NCBI GenBank assembly: GCA_964598355.1 | Contig: CAZRBN010000020.1 | Coordinates: 1-18,477 of the forward strand | Direction of reading: 5' to 3' | DNA: 18,477 nt | From: DASQJJ01 sp964598355 | GTDB lineage: Bacteria > Patescibacteriota > Microgenomatia > Levybacterales > UBA12049 | Shown: piece by piece, positions 1 to 7,874 of the stretch | Layout: each line of letters starts with the position of its first letter | Numbering within the stretch: position 1 is the first letter of the stretch | Program-made: the position numbers and the translations under genes | The notes under the pieces: model-generated | What the model was told of the DNA's origin: nothing | Seen by the model: only the letters and a program-made list of their open reading frames with translations | Database searches by the model: none

Positions 1-296
1 AACACCCCGGACAGGCGCTCCCGCCGGTGAACACTGGTGCCTTCCCCATAATCGATAGCCTTGCGGCCGGAAATCCGGATCGTGTTCTCCTTGGCTTCGA
101 TGGCGAGATTGTCCTTACCGACCCCCGGCACTTCGAGGACTGCTATAAAATCATCGCCCTGCTGGAAGATGTTGACCGGCGGATAACTGACGCTGGCGGC
201 AGTACCGCGCCCGATCCACTCATTGCCGCGGCGTGCGTCGAGCGCCCTTTGCAGCGTGAACAGTGCGTCGAACGGATCATTGAAGTTCAGCGACAT
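1..296 (-). CDS. Hsp20 family small heat-shock protein, 3' part beyond the window
   Basis: ATP-independent holdase chaperone that binds unfolding proteins in the cytoplasm. Reading the minus strand from the ATG at 294-296 gives an open frame to the window edge (98 residues). It starts MSLNFNDPFDALFTLQRAL, the usual amphipathic N-terminal arm. From about residue 39 the alpha-crystallin domain begins (PPVNIFQQGDDF, then VLEVPGVGKDNLAIEAKEN and IRISGRK), which is diagnostic of the bacterial Hsp20/IbpA class. The C-terminal half of the domain and the IxI tail lie outside the window. The start is supported by a GGAGG Shine-Dalgarno six bases upstream. It follows the small gene at 381-767 by 84 bases on the same strand, so the two probably share a transcript from the heat-shock-like promoter at 865-892. 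Many Hsp20 paralogues occur in rhizobia, so no symbol is given. Confidence 0.9.
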   Translation of the reverse strand, partial: MSLNFNDPFDALFTLQRALDARRGNEWIGRGTAASVSYPPVNIFQQGDDFIAVLEVPGVGKDNLAIEAKENTIRISGRKAIDYGEGTSVHRRERLSGV

Positions 297-380
297 GGAC
301 GACCTCCAATCGGCGAGCTGCGCGGGCGCACTCGCTGGATAGGGAAGCTGGATCGTTCGGATACCGGCCTGCCCGGGGGA

Positions 381-767
381 TCACCTTGCGAGATTGGACC
401 CGGCGTCTGGGTCGGACAGCCGCCGACGGCGGAACTCGGCGAGCGTCTCGCGCCGCAGCTGCCGGCGGGCCCAGGCGGCCTGCGGCGTCTCGCTGTGCGC
501 GAGCTTGTCCAGCGCGCGGAGCGCCTCGAGAACAGCGTCGACGGCGACAACTTGCCCGCCGCCCGGCGGACGGCGAAGCGCCGGAAGCGCTTCGACAGCG
601 CAGGCATCCGACGCCCATGAAGCAAGGATCGCCCGCTTCTCGTTCACCGTCAGGTCGGGATCGTGGACGACATCATCCGGATGATCGAAGGCCCGCGCCG
701 GATGCAACAAGTCGGCGAGCTCGGGATCGCTAGAGGAGCGCATGGGAGAAGAAAAGTCGAACTTCAT
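381..767 (-). CDS. conserved hypothetical protein upstream of hsp20
   Basis: 128 residues starting MKFDFSSPMRSSSDPELADLL. The centre has a stretch of the type HPxDVVxDPDLTxxEKRAILASWASDACAVE followed by PALRRPPGG; I recall this pattern from many small Bradyrhizobium proteins, often near stress genes, but no function is known to me. There is no signal peptide or membrane segment. The C-terminal third is rich in Ala, Arg and Leu (ALRALDKL, AAWARRQLRRETLAEFRRRRL) and probably forms charged helices. The frame stays open to 833, but I place the start at 767 because GAGG lies eight bases upstream and the family pattern begins soon after. The gene runs in the same direction as hsp20 and probably forms an operon with it. 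Confidence 0.78.
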   Translation of the reverse strand: MKFDFSSPMRSSSDPELADLLHPARAFDHPDDVVHDPDLTVNEKRAILASWASDACAVEALPALRRPPGGGQVVAVDAVLEALRALDKLAHSETPQAAWARRQLRRETLAEFRRRRLSDPDAGSNLAR

Positions 768-864
768 AGCCACATCCTCACGTTGAGCAACATGGATACG
801 AACGCAGTGCCGGACGCCGGCCGGCATCCGCATCGAGCCCCAGAGGGCGCTCGGCGGCCATTCG

Positions 865-892
865 ATTTGGTTTGAGGCCGGGAACTTTCAAG
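865..892 (-). promoter_or_regulatory. possible RpoH (sigma-32) type promoter for the small gene and hsp20
   Basis: Minus-strand CTTGAA (892-887), a 16-base spacer, then CCAAAT (870-865). This resembles alphaproteobacterial heat-shock promoters (CTTGAA, then a CCATAT-like -10). Transcription would begin near 858, about 90 bases before the ATG at 767. A heat-shock sigma site fits the downstream hsp20. The -10 is imperfect, so this is a candidate only. Confidence 0.35.
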
Positions 893-997
893 AACCTTCC
901 AGGCCGAGGTCAAAAAAATTTCAAAGCCCGACCAGGCACACGCCACAATGCTGCGGCCGGTTATCCCTGCACGGTCGTCAACTTGGGCCCGGCACCT

Positions 998-1023
998 GGA
1001 ACCAAGTGCAGGATTGAATCGTT
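998..1023 (+). promoter_or_regulatory. EcfG-type general stress promoter of the hybrid kinase
   Basis: GGAAC (998-1002), 17 bases, CGTT (1020-1023). This matches exactly the known consensus GGAAC-N16/17-CGTT of the PhyR/EcfG general stress response of alphaproteobacteria. The expected transcript start near 1030 leaves about 30 bases of leader before the ATG at 1060. No housekeeping promoter stands out in the rest of this 292-base gap (768-1059). Confidence 0.72.
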
Positions 1024-1059
1024 GCGCTGCGGGATCGGTGTATCCGTACCGGGGCTGTC

Positions 1060-4000
1060 ATGAGCGAGTTGCTGACATCGCGAACGTTTCGGGGCGGAGG
1101 TGAGCTCGGCGAGCGCATCGAATCCCATGATTGGTCGGGAACGCTCGGCCGCATCGAGGACTGGCCACAAAGCCTCAAAACGGCGGTCCAGATCATGCTC
1201 ACGTCCCGCCAGCCGATTTGGATCGGGTGGGGCCCGGACCTGACCTATCTCTACAATGATCCCTACAAGACGATTATCGGCGACAAGCATCCATGGGCAT
1301 TGGGCCGTCCGACGAAAGACGTATGGCGCGAAATCTGGAAAGACATTGGCCCGATGCTCGCTCACGCCATGGGGGGCGAAGAAGGAACCTATGTTGAAGA
1401 GCAACTCCTGATCATGGAGCGCAGCGGATTTCGCGAGGAAACCTACTACACGTTTTCGTATACGCCGATCACGGACGAGGCGGGCAAGACCAGCGGCATA
1501 TTCTGCGCGAATACAGACGATACGCAACGTGTGGTCGGCGAGCGGCAACTGGCATTGTTGCGAGAGCTGGCCACCGCCGGCAGTGAGGCGCGAACGCTCA
1601 ATGAGGTGTTTGGCAAGAACGCCCGGGCGCTCGCGACCAATCCGCGCGACCTGCCTTTCGCCTACGTATATCTGGCTGAGCCGGACGGGAAAACCATTTC
1701 CCTGGTCAGTTCGACCCACGGAAGCGATCATCCGGCAGCCCCCAATACTGTCGTGCTCGATGAGCCCTCGCGGTGGCCGTTTGCGGATGTGATCGGCGAA
1801 CAGAGCATCTGCATGCTCGAGCGGATTCAAGAGCGTTTCGGGCCAATGTTTCCGACCGGTGGGTTCTGGACCGAAGCGCCAGCGCGGGCGGTGCTCATTC
1901 CCATTCCGGCCCGCGGCGAGACCGGAAGGCGTGGCGTTCTTGTTGCTGGACTCAATCCCTTCCGCCCCTTTGATGACGGCTATCGCGGTTTTCTCACCCT
2001 GGCCGCGGGTGAGATTGCCGCCAGCCTGGCCAATGCGCAGGCCTATGAAGAGGAACGCCGGCGCGCGGAGGCGCTGGCCGAACTCGATCGCGCCAAGACA
2101 TTGTTCTTTTCCAACATCAGCCACGAGTTCCGAACGCCACTCACGTTGATGCTCGGCCCGATTGAGGAAATCCTTGCAAAGCCTGCGGACCGGGTTTTTG
2201 CCGACAACCGCGCGCTCGTCCAAGTGGCGCACCGGAATTCGCTGCGCCTGCTCAAGCTGGTCAACTCGTTGCTCGATTTCTCCCGTATCGAGGCGGGGCG
2301 AGCGCACGCCAGTTATGCTGCGACTGATCTGGCGGCGTTGACATCGGATTTGGCCAGCAACTTCCAGTCCGCGTGCACCCGTGCTGGCCTCCACCTGATT
2401 GTCGATTGTCCGCCGCTCGCAGAGACGGTCTTTGTGGACCGTGAAATGTGGGAAAAAATCGTTCTGAACCTGCTGTCCAATGCGTTCAAATTCACGCTCG
2501 AGGGCGAGATCGCCGTCCGCTTGCGTGGTGTCCACGGGTTCGCCGAGCTAACCGTCAGCGATACCGGCGTCGGCATACCGGAGCAGGAACTGCCGCGCTT
2601 GTTTGAGCGCTTTCATCGCATCGAGGGACAGAGGGGCCGCAGCTTTGAGGGCAGCGGGATTGGGCTTGCGTTGGTGCAGGAGCTGGTGAAATTGCACGGC
2701 GGCAGCATTCGGGTGGAAAGTTTCGAAGGCCACGGCACCACCTTCACGATCACCGTTCCGTTCGGTCGCACACACTTGCCGCAGGACCGCATCGGCGGTG
2801 AGCGCAACGTCGCCTCAACGGCGGTTCGCGCACGAACCTATGTTGATGAGGCCGTCCGCTGGCTCGGAGGCGAGGACACACCGGCGGAAGTTCCGGCGGG
2901 AGCCGAGCCTATCCAAAACCCTCCGCCGCAGCTTGCAGGAGCACGGATTCTCCTCGCCGATGATAACGCCGATATGCGTGTTTATGTGCGCCGCCTGCTG
3001 GAACCGTATTGCCACGTCGAAGCGGTCGCCGATGGTCAAGCCGCCCTGGAGGCGCTTCAGACACGTCCTGTCGACCTTGTGCTCACGGACGTCATGATGC
3101 CCCGCCTCGACGGATTTGAGCTGCTGCGCGCGATTCGCAGCGATCCGGCTCGCGCCGATGTTCCGGTGGTGCTCTTGTCGGCACGCGCTGATGAAGAAGC
3201 AAAGCTTGAAGGGTTGAACACGGGCGCGGATGATTACCTGGTCAAGCCGTTCAACGCCCGCGAGCTGCTGGCCCGCATCGGAGCCAATCTCAATCTCGCC
3301 AAGCTGCGCAAGCAGGCTGCTCTGGACTTGCGCGACACCAGACGGGTCAACGAGCTTGCGCTGCGCCTGCTCCGCGGCAATGAGCCCTTCGATGTTTCTC
3401 TTCAGGCAATCTTGGATGCTGCGATTGAAATCACGGGCGCGGACAAGGGCAACATTCAGCTGTTCGACCCGGCATCCAACACGCTCGAACTGATCGTTCA
3501 GCGTGGTTTTGAGGGACGGTTCCTTGAGTTCTTCGCGCGCGTCCGGCGCGACGAGCCATTGGCTTGCAGCGCCGCAATGCAGACGTGCGGACAGGTCGTG
3601 GTTGAAGACGTGACGCAGAGCGACATCTTTGCCGGACAGAAGTCCCTGGATGTCCTGCTCGAGGCCGGCATCCGCGCTGTACAATCGACCCCGTTGCTGA
3701 ACGCCTCGGGCGAAATCATCGGCATGATTTCCACGCATTTTGCCCGGCCGCATCGACCGAGCGAACGGCAGTTGCGCCACGTGGAGCTCCTCGGCCGGCA
3801 AGTGACGGATTATCTGGAACGCAGGAAGGCGGACGAGGAACGCGAGCGCGCCCGCCGGGCGCTGCAGTACACCAGTGAGCAACTTGCAACACTGGTCAAC
3901 ACGGCCCCGCTCGGTATCTATCTGGTTGATGCGCAGTTTCGGATTCGTGAAGTCAACCCCACTGCCCTCGCCGTGTTCGGCGACCTGCCTGGCGGAATGA

Positions 4001-5313
4001 CTGGACGCGATTTTGATGACGTCATCCACACGCTCTGGGAACAGGAATACGCCGACGAGGTGGTTTCCATATTCAGGCACACCCTGCAGACGGGCGAGCC
4101 TTACGCGACGCAACGACGCGATGAATTTCGGATCGATCGCGACAGACTGGAATATTACGAATGGAGGGTGGAACGAATTACGCTGCCGGACGGCTCCTAC
4201 GGGGTCGTCTGCTACTTCCGTGACATCGCCGATCAGGTCAGGGCGGAGGAAACCCGGCAGCTGCTGCTCCTGGAATTGAATCACCGGGTGAAGAATACGC
4301 TGGCAAGCGTGCAGGCGATTGCCCACCAGACCCTCCGAAATACCAGAGATCCATCCGAGTTCGCAGCGCGATTTTCCGGTCGTGTGCAATCGATGGCGCG
4401 AGTGCATGCGCTGCTGACCGAATCTTCCTGGAAGGGCGCGGATTTGCGCGAACTCATCCGCGACCAGCTGTTACAGGGATCGGTCGACGAGTCGCGGTTG
4501 ACGGCGTGGGGACCGCCAGTCCAGCTCGAACCGCAGATGGCGGTGCATATCGCCGTCATGCTGCACGAGCTTGGCACCAACTCCATCAAATACGGCGCGC
4601 TCTCGTTGGCCAAAGGGTGGGTAACCGTAAGCTGGACCGTTTCCGGAGAGACGCTCAACCTGCGATGGATCGAGCGCGGCGGCCCGACTGTATCGGCACC
4701 CTCACGGCGCGGCTTCGGCATGACCCTGATCGAGCAGAGCGCGAGGAGCGAAGGCGGCACGGCCGAGCAGCTGATCGAGCCGGAAGGACTCACCTGGATA
4801 ATCGCGATGCGCCTACCCCAATCTGCCACACAACAGGCCGAACCCGTTTTGATCAGCAGAACCTCGCCGGCGCAGCAGGCAGGCGCACTGAAGACACCAG
4901 CTCCGTGCGCCGGGTTACGGCTTCTGGTCGTGGAAGACGAATCGCTGATCGCTCTCGATTTGATTGATCGCCTCGAGAAGTTCGGGTGCCAAAGCGTACG
5001 GGCGGTCAGCACCGAAGAGGGTTGTCTCAAAGCCCTTGAGGAGGGCGTATTCGACTGCGCCCTGTTGGATGCCAACCTGCACGGCCGGCCTGTTGATTCG
5101 ATTGCCGCCGCGCTGACCCGGCGCGGGGTTCCGTTCGTGTTTGTGACCGGATATGGCCGCGCCGGTTTGCCAACGGCCTTTGCCCAAGCGCCCGTGTTGT
5201 CGAAGCCGGTTACTGACGATCAGTTGATTGAAGCGATCAAGGAGGTCACCGCGGAACGGACTCGAACGACCCGGCTCGACAACGCGGCGCGAGTCGCCCA
5301 TCTGGCAACGTAA
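1060..5313 (+). CDS. giant hybrid sensor histidine kinase with HisKA and HWE kinase modules and two receivers
   Basis: 1417 residues with no membrane segment, so a cytoplasmic sensor. Order read from the sequence: PAS-like domain (about 35-155); GAF (170-325); HisKA with ISHEFRTPL and phospho-acceptor His355; HATPase (455-570, with LLSNAFKFT, DTGVGIP and GSGIGLAL); receiver (629-745, phospho-acceptor Asp677 in LTDVMMPRLDG, Lys in LVKPF); GAF (765-920); PAS (937-1060); HWE kinase (His1075 in LNHRVKNTL, HELGTNSIKYGA at 1169, WxE at Trp1203/Glu1205); C-terminal receiver (1286-1400, Asp1337 in LLDANLHG, Lys in LSKPV). All catalytic residues appear intact in both kinases. HWE kinases in this order often feed general stress or light signalling, and the upstream EcfG promoter fits that. 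The signal is unknown; GAF and PAS domains could bind haem, flavin or small ligands, but I see no decisive ligand motif. No separate response regulator or output protein lies next to it. The SD before the ATG is weak (CGGGG). Confidence 0.93.
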   Translation: MSELLTSRTFRGGGELGERIESHDWSGTLGRIEDWPQSLKTAVQIMLTSRQPIWIGWGPDLTYLYNDPYKTIIGDKHPWALGRPTKDVWREIWKDIGPMLAHAMGGEEGTYVEEQLLIMERSGFREETYYTFSYTPITDEAGKTSGIFCANTDDTQRVVGERQLALLRELATAGSEARTLNEVFGKNARALATNPRDLPFAYVYLAEPDGKTISLVSSTHGSDHPAAPNTVVLDEPSRWPFADVIGEQSICMLERIQERFGPMFPTGGFWTEAPARAVLIPIPARGETGRRGVLVAGLNPFRPFDDGYRGFLTLAAGEIAASLANAQAYEEERRRAEALAELDRAKTLFFSNISHEFRTPLTLMLGPIEEILAKPADRVFADNRALVQVAHRNSLRLLKLVNSLLDFSRIEAGRAHASYAATDLAALTSDLASNFQSACTRAGLHLIVDCPPLAETVFVDREMWEKIVLNLLSNAFKFTLEGEIAVRLRGVHGFAELTVSDTGVGIPEQELPRLFERFHRIEGQRGRSFEGSGIGLALVQELVKLHGGSIRVESFEGHGTTFTITVPFGRTHLPQDRIGGERNVASTAVRARTYVDEAVRWLGGEDTPAEVPAGAEPIQNPPPQLAGARILLADDNADMRVYVRRLLEPYCHVEAVADGQAALEALQTRPVDLVLTDVMMPRLDGFELLRAIRSDPARADVPVVLLSARADEEAKLEGLNTGADDYLVKPFNARELLARIGANLNLAKLRKQAALDLRDTRRVNELALRLLRGNEPFDVSLQAILDAAIEITGADKGNIQLFDPASNTLELIVQRGFEGRFLEFFARVRRDEPLACSAAMQTCGQVVVEDVTQSDIFAGQKSLDVLLEAGIRAVQSTPLLNASGEIIGMISTHFARPHRPSERQLRHVELLGRQVTDYLERRKADEERERARRALQYTSEQLATLVNTAPLGIYLVDAQFRIREVNPTALAVFGDLPGGMTGRDFDDVIHTLWEQEYADEVVSIFRHTLQTGEPYATQRRDEFRIDRDRLEYYEWRVERITLPDGSYGVVCYFRDIADQVRAEETRQLLLLELNHRVKNTLASVQAIAHQTLRNTRDPSEFAARFSGRVQSMARVHALLTESSWKGADLRELIRDQLLQGSVDESRLTAWGPPVQLEPQMAVHIAVMLHELGTNSIKYGALSLAKGWVTVSWTVSGETLNLRWIERGGPTVSAPSRRGFGMTLIEQSARSEGGTAEQLIEPEGLTWIIAMRLPQSATQQAEPVLISRTSPAQQAGALKTPAPCAGLRLLVVEDESLIALDLIDRLEKFGCQSVRAVSTEEGCLKALEEGVFDCALLDANLHGRPVDSIAAALTRRGVPFVFVTGYGRAGLPTAFAQAPVLSKPVTDDQLIEAIKEVTAERTRTTRLDNAARVAHLAT

Positions 5314-5363
5314 AGTCAGCTGGACGTGTGATTTAGATTCGAGGTTCCACGGTCACATGCAGC

Positions 5364-6122
5364 CTAATCCCCGCCGAGCTGCAGATAGGTCGGATCAAAC
5401 TCGGCGCGCTCAGCCAATCCCTCCCAATCGTGGATGGTGAGCAAATTGCCGGTGATATGTATCAGGCCCAGATCACGCAATTCCCGCAAAGATCGGTTGA
5501 CATGAACGAGTGAAAGCGCGGCGGCGTCGGCAAGATCCGTTTGTGTCATCGGAAATTCGCACGTGATCCCGTCGGAACGACCAATCGCTTTCATGCGGGT
5601 CACGAATTCGCAGATGATGTGCGCGATGCAGCCGATTGCAGATCGGCGGCCGACGCTCATGAGCCACTTCCGAAATGCCGCGGCGTCGATCAACGTCTCG
5701 CGCCAGAGGACTTCCGCCAACCGCGGCTGAGCTTCGAACAGGTCCCGGATTGCCTTATGGGGAATTTCAGCGACCGTGCAGGGGCGAAGTGTGCCCAGGC
5801 TGTGGTCCATCTTATCCAGCGCCATGCTTTGTAGGTCGGGGATGTCTCCGGGCATGCAGAAAGCCATGATCTGCCGCTTGCCGGACTCCACCATCGAGTA
5901 GCGGAACGCGAATCCTTCCATGATCATGCAGGAAAAATCGCAGTCGTCCCCCTCCCGGACAATGTCTTGTCCGCGTCGGATGTTCTTGACGGTGATCGGA
6001 AGCCGTTCGACGGCCCGCCGCTCGGCCGCATCGAGGGCGTGGTAGCGCTCGAGCTTACGAACAAGCGAAGAGAGTGGCGATCCTCCCACGGGACGCTTCC
6101 GGACGCGACTAAGCTGGCTCAT
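5364..6122 (-). CDS. Crp/Fnr family transcriptional regulator
   Basis: 252 residues from the ATG at 6122 (MSQLSRVRKRPVGG). An N-terminal cyclic-nucleotide-type beta-barrel (about 20-140) contains IRRGQDIVREGDDC, IMEGFAFRYSMVESGKRQIM and FCMPGDIPDL. A C-terminal helix-turn-helix (about 165-235) reads MTQTDLADAAALSLVHVNRSLREL, with LGLI and a small wing after it. There is no N-terminal Fe-S cysteine cluster, so it is not a classical oxygen-sensing Fnr, and FixK identity is not supported. Such proteins are common in Bradyrhizobium as uncharacterised Crp-Fnr regulators, often near stress genes. The frame is open to 6302 and a second start at 6161 is possible; neither start has a strong SD. The chosen start overlaps the DUF6894 gene by 14 bases, which suggests translational coupling. 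Confidence 0.87.
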   Translation of the reverse strand: MSQLSRVRKRPVGGSPLSSLVRKLERYHALDAAERRAVERLPITVKNIRRGQDIVREGDDCDFSCMIMEGFAFRYSMVESGKRQIMAFCMPGDIPDLQSMALDKMDHSLGTLRPCTVAEIPHKAIRDLFEAQPRLAEVLWRETLIDAAAFRKWLMSVGRRSAIGCIAHIICEFVTRMKAIGRSDGITCEFPMTQTDLADAAALSLVHVNRSLRELRDLGLIHITGNLLTIHDWEGLAERAEFDPTYLQLGGD

Positions 6123-6363
6123 GAGGCTTGGTGGCCGAGAGGTGTAACTTGAAAAGGACATGCCCGGTTCCACTCGGCGCATCGGTGACCCACACGCTCC
6201 AGTCCTTTCCCTGCCAGAGCCCCTCGCCATCGGCATCCTGCAGCATCCGCCCGAGCAAACTGAGCGCCTCCTTTCGGGCTGCCGCCAAGTCGGGAAGTTC
6301 AATTCCGTCGGGATCGAGATCTGGGTGATCGTTGACGCTGTTGAAGTAAAAAAGGTTCGCCAT
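6109..6363 (-). CDS. DUF6894 family small protein
   Basis: 84 residues. The N-terminus has the family hallmarks: short beta strand MANLFYFNSVNDHPDLDPDG, then IELPDLAAARKEALSLLGRML, followed by WSVWVTDAPSGTGHVLFKL. DUF6894 proteins are small, abundant in Hyphomicrobiales and of unknown function. GAGG six bases before the ATG fixes the start. It overlaps the start of the Crp/Fnr gene and is probably co-transcribed with it. Confidence 0.85.
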   Translation of the reverse strand: MANLFYFNSVNDHPDLDPDGIELPDLAAARKEALSLLGRMLQDADGEGLWQGKDWSVWVTDAPSGTGHVLFKLHLSATKPHEPA

Positions 6364-6388
6364 CGCCTGCCTCTACATTTTTTTTATG

Positions 6389-6413
6389 AAAGCAGCAGTG
6401 GGCTTTGTGTTCC
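6389..6413 (-). promoter_or_regulatory. weak EcfG-like promoter before the DUF6894 gene
   Basis: Minus-strand GGAAC (6413-6409), 16 bases, CTTT (6392-6389). The -35 is perfect and the -10 differs from CGTT by one base. The site lies 26 bases before the ATG of the DUF6894 gene. An A8 run sits between the site and the gene (minus strand). Confidence 0.3.
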
Positions 6414-6563
6414 CTATCGAGCTGAAACTGCGGCTGAGCCGGAGGGGCACCGCCTGCGGGCGAATTCGGAGATGCTGGCCTGAAGGTTTTTCCGAGCGTT
6501 ACGGCATAAGGCCCAGTAGAGCATTCACCGAAGTGATGACTATCGGATTACTTCCCGTCCCGG

Positions 6564-6695
6564 CTATTCGGCGCGTTTTTGATCATCTGGCACAGTCGAA
6601 TCCCGATCGTCGTCTCTCGGCGTCGCTCGATCATCCTTGTCCTTCGCACGATCCTTTTTGGACTCTCGGTTTTCATGCTTGGGCTTTTTGCTCAT
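6564..6695 (-). CDS. very small, highly charged hydrophilic protein
   Basis: 43 residues beginning MSKKPKHENRESKKDRAKD and ending PDDQKRAE. About two thirds of the residues are Lys, Arg, Asp, Glu, His or Asn, so it is predicted to be disordered. GGGAG eight bases upstream of the ATG supports translation. It lies 24 bases after the extensin-like gene on the same strand. I do not recognise a family with certainty; the composition resembles small hydrophilin or stress-protectant peptides, which is inference only. Confidence 0.55.
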   Translation of the reverse strand: MSKKPKHENRESKKDRAKDKDDRATPRDDDRDSTVPDDQKRAE

Positions 6696-6719
6696 CGTTA
6701 CACTCCCAGGAGGCCGCGG

Positions 6720-7538
6720 TTAATGGTCGTCAGCGCCATGGCTCGGAACATCATGCAGTCTGACGTCCCATTGGCAGATACGATATCCATTACGGCGCTC
6801 CTTCAGGTCGAGGTGGATGTGCTGTTCGTGGTACCCATCCGATCCTGGGCCGAGCACGGTGGTGAAGCGTGCGCACGCGCTTGCCTTGATGCTTTGGCGC
6901 ACCGCCTCGTTCACCAGCGCATCGGTAAACTCATAGCGTTTGCCATCCTTCAGCGTGAAGGAATGCAGATCGATGGCGTTGGCGCTGCCGTGTTCGCTGA
7001 TGGGGGCATTCGCGACGTTGTTGCGCGGCCGGCACTCATACGATCCATCATTTTCAATCTCCGACAACTTCGCCCCAAGCGGAAGTACCTCGGCGGCGAG
7101 ATCCTGGCGGATCCATTTGCCAAGCTCAATGGCCAGTCTGCAGCGGAGCGTCGGCGCTGGCTTGAAGTTGACCCGGTTCGCCTCCTGGAGAACCACCGCA
7201 TCAAGGCGCACCAGATCTTCAGCGCCACAAACATCGTGCTCTTTGAGCGGAGGAAGCGACTCAGCAATCAGCAAGTGGGAGGACGTCAGCTCCACAAAAC
7301 ACTGGGAAGCGCCGGGCGCCGGTTGTTCTTGCCGGGCGGCATCTCCGCCGGCTTCGGGCGGCCGGGGTCGCGGCATCGGTACGTCTTTGGTTCCGGTTGG
7401 TGCCAGGTGCGCGGCATCCGCGTGATTCGGCCCATACACAAACCACAGGGCAAGCCCCAGGCAGACGACTACAGGTGCTGCGGTTGCGGCAGGGCATCCT
7501 CTGGAACTCGACAGCACACGTTCAGCACCGACACGCAA
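6720..7538 (-). CDS. extensin-like family protein (PF06904 type), exported
   Basis: 272 residues from a TTG start. A hydrophobic N-terminal segment (about 18-36, PVVVCLGLALWFVYG) acts as signal or membrane anchor. A Pro-rich linker (MPRPRPPEAGG) follows, then the extensin-like C-terminal domain (about 78-265). Six cysteines (CFVEL, VCGAE, RCRLA, ECRPRN, ACARF, ICQWD) fit disulfides in the periplasm. SEHGSANAIDLHSF and YHEQHIHLDL resemble the His/Asp/His zinc triad of M15-type peptidoglycan peptidases, so a cell-wall role is plausible though unproven for the family. The TTG lies three bases after the stop of the upstream small membrane gene, which points to coupled translation. Confidence 0.85.
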   Translation of the reverse strand: MRVGAERVLSSSRGCPAATAAPVVVCLGLALWFVYGPNHADAAHLAPTGTKDVPMPRPRPPEAGGDAARQEQPAPGASQCFVELTSSHLLIAESLPPLKEHDVCGAEDLVRLDAVVLQEANRVNFKPAPTLRCRLAIELGKWIRQDLAAEVLPLGAKLSEIENDGSYECRPRNNVANAPISEHGSANAIDLHSFTLKDGKRYEFTDALVNEAVRQSIKASACARFTTVLGPGSDGYHEQHIHLDLKERRNGYRICQWDVRLHDVPSHGADDH

Positions 7539-7541
7539 AGG

Positions 7542-7739
7542 CTATAGCTCGGACGGAAGCAGTCGTTGGCCGATCGGGGCACTCATTCGCGCAGCAAGAT
7601 CGTCGCGCGGCTCCGACCGCGTCGCATACCGATACGTAATCCCCAGCAGGACGGCGACGCTGAGCACGATGGCAACGATGGCCGATATGATCGGGTAATC
7701 GGGAACGAGATGCTTCACACGTGAATTCTTACCGTTCAT
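7542..7739 (-). CDS. small single-pass membrane protein
   Basis: 65 residues. One membrane helix at about 16-37 (ISAIVAIVLSVAVLLGITY) follows a basic N-terminus (MNGKNSRVKHLV); the C-terminal tail is charged. The frame is open to 7856, but an EcfG-like promoter at 7776-7800 places the transcript start near 7770, so the ATG at 7739 is preferred. The SD is poor (GGGG). It is immediately followed by the extensin-like gene. No family is recognised. Confidence 0.6.
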   Translation of the reverse strand: MNGKNSRVKHLVPDYPIISAIVAIVLSVAVLLGITYRYATRSEPRDDLAARMSAPIGQRLLPSEL

Positions 7740-7775
7740 CGTCGGCCCCGAAGCTGACGCAAAATCTGACGTGTC

Positions 7776-7800
7776 AACATCCGCCGCGGCGCTAAGTTCC
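7776..7800 (-). promoter_or_regulatory. EcfG-like promoter of the membrane protein / extensin-like operon
   Basis: Minus-strand GGAAC (7800-7796), 16 bases, TGTT (7779-7776). It differs from the consensus only in the first, weakly conserved -10 base. The predicted transcript start is about 30 bases before the ATG at 7739. Confidence 0.5.
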
Positions 7801-7874
7801 TGTGGCCAGCCGCTGGTGTCATTCAGCCGTGAGCCCCCCGCGGCACGCACCTGCAAATTCGTTCGGCGGTCTCG

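Noticed and set aside
961..4407. Long minus-strand frames (524 and 530 residues) opposite the hybrid kinase
   Set aside because: They are antisense shadows of a high-GC gene; the plus strand carries intact kinase and receiver motifs throughout.
6579..7547. A 322-residue plus-strand frame
   Set aside because: Antisense to the extensin-like gene, whose conserved Cys and His motifs are on the minus strand.
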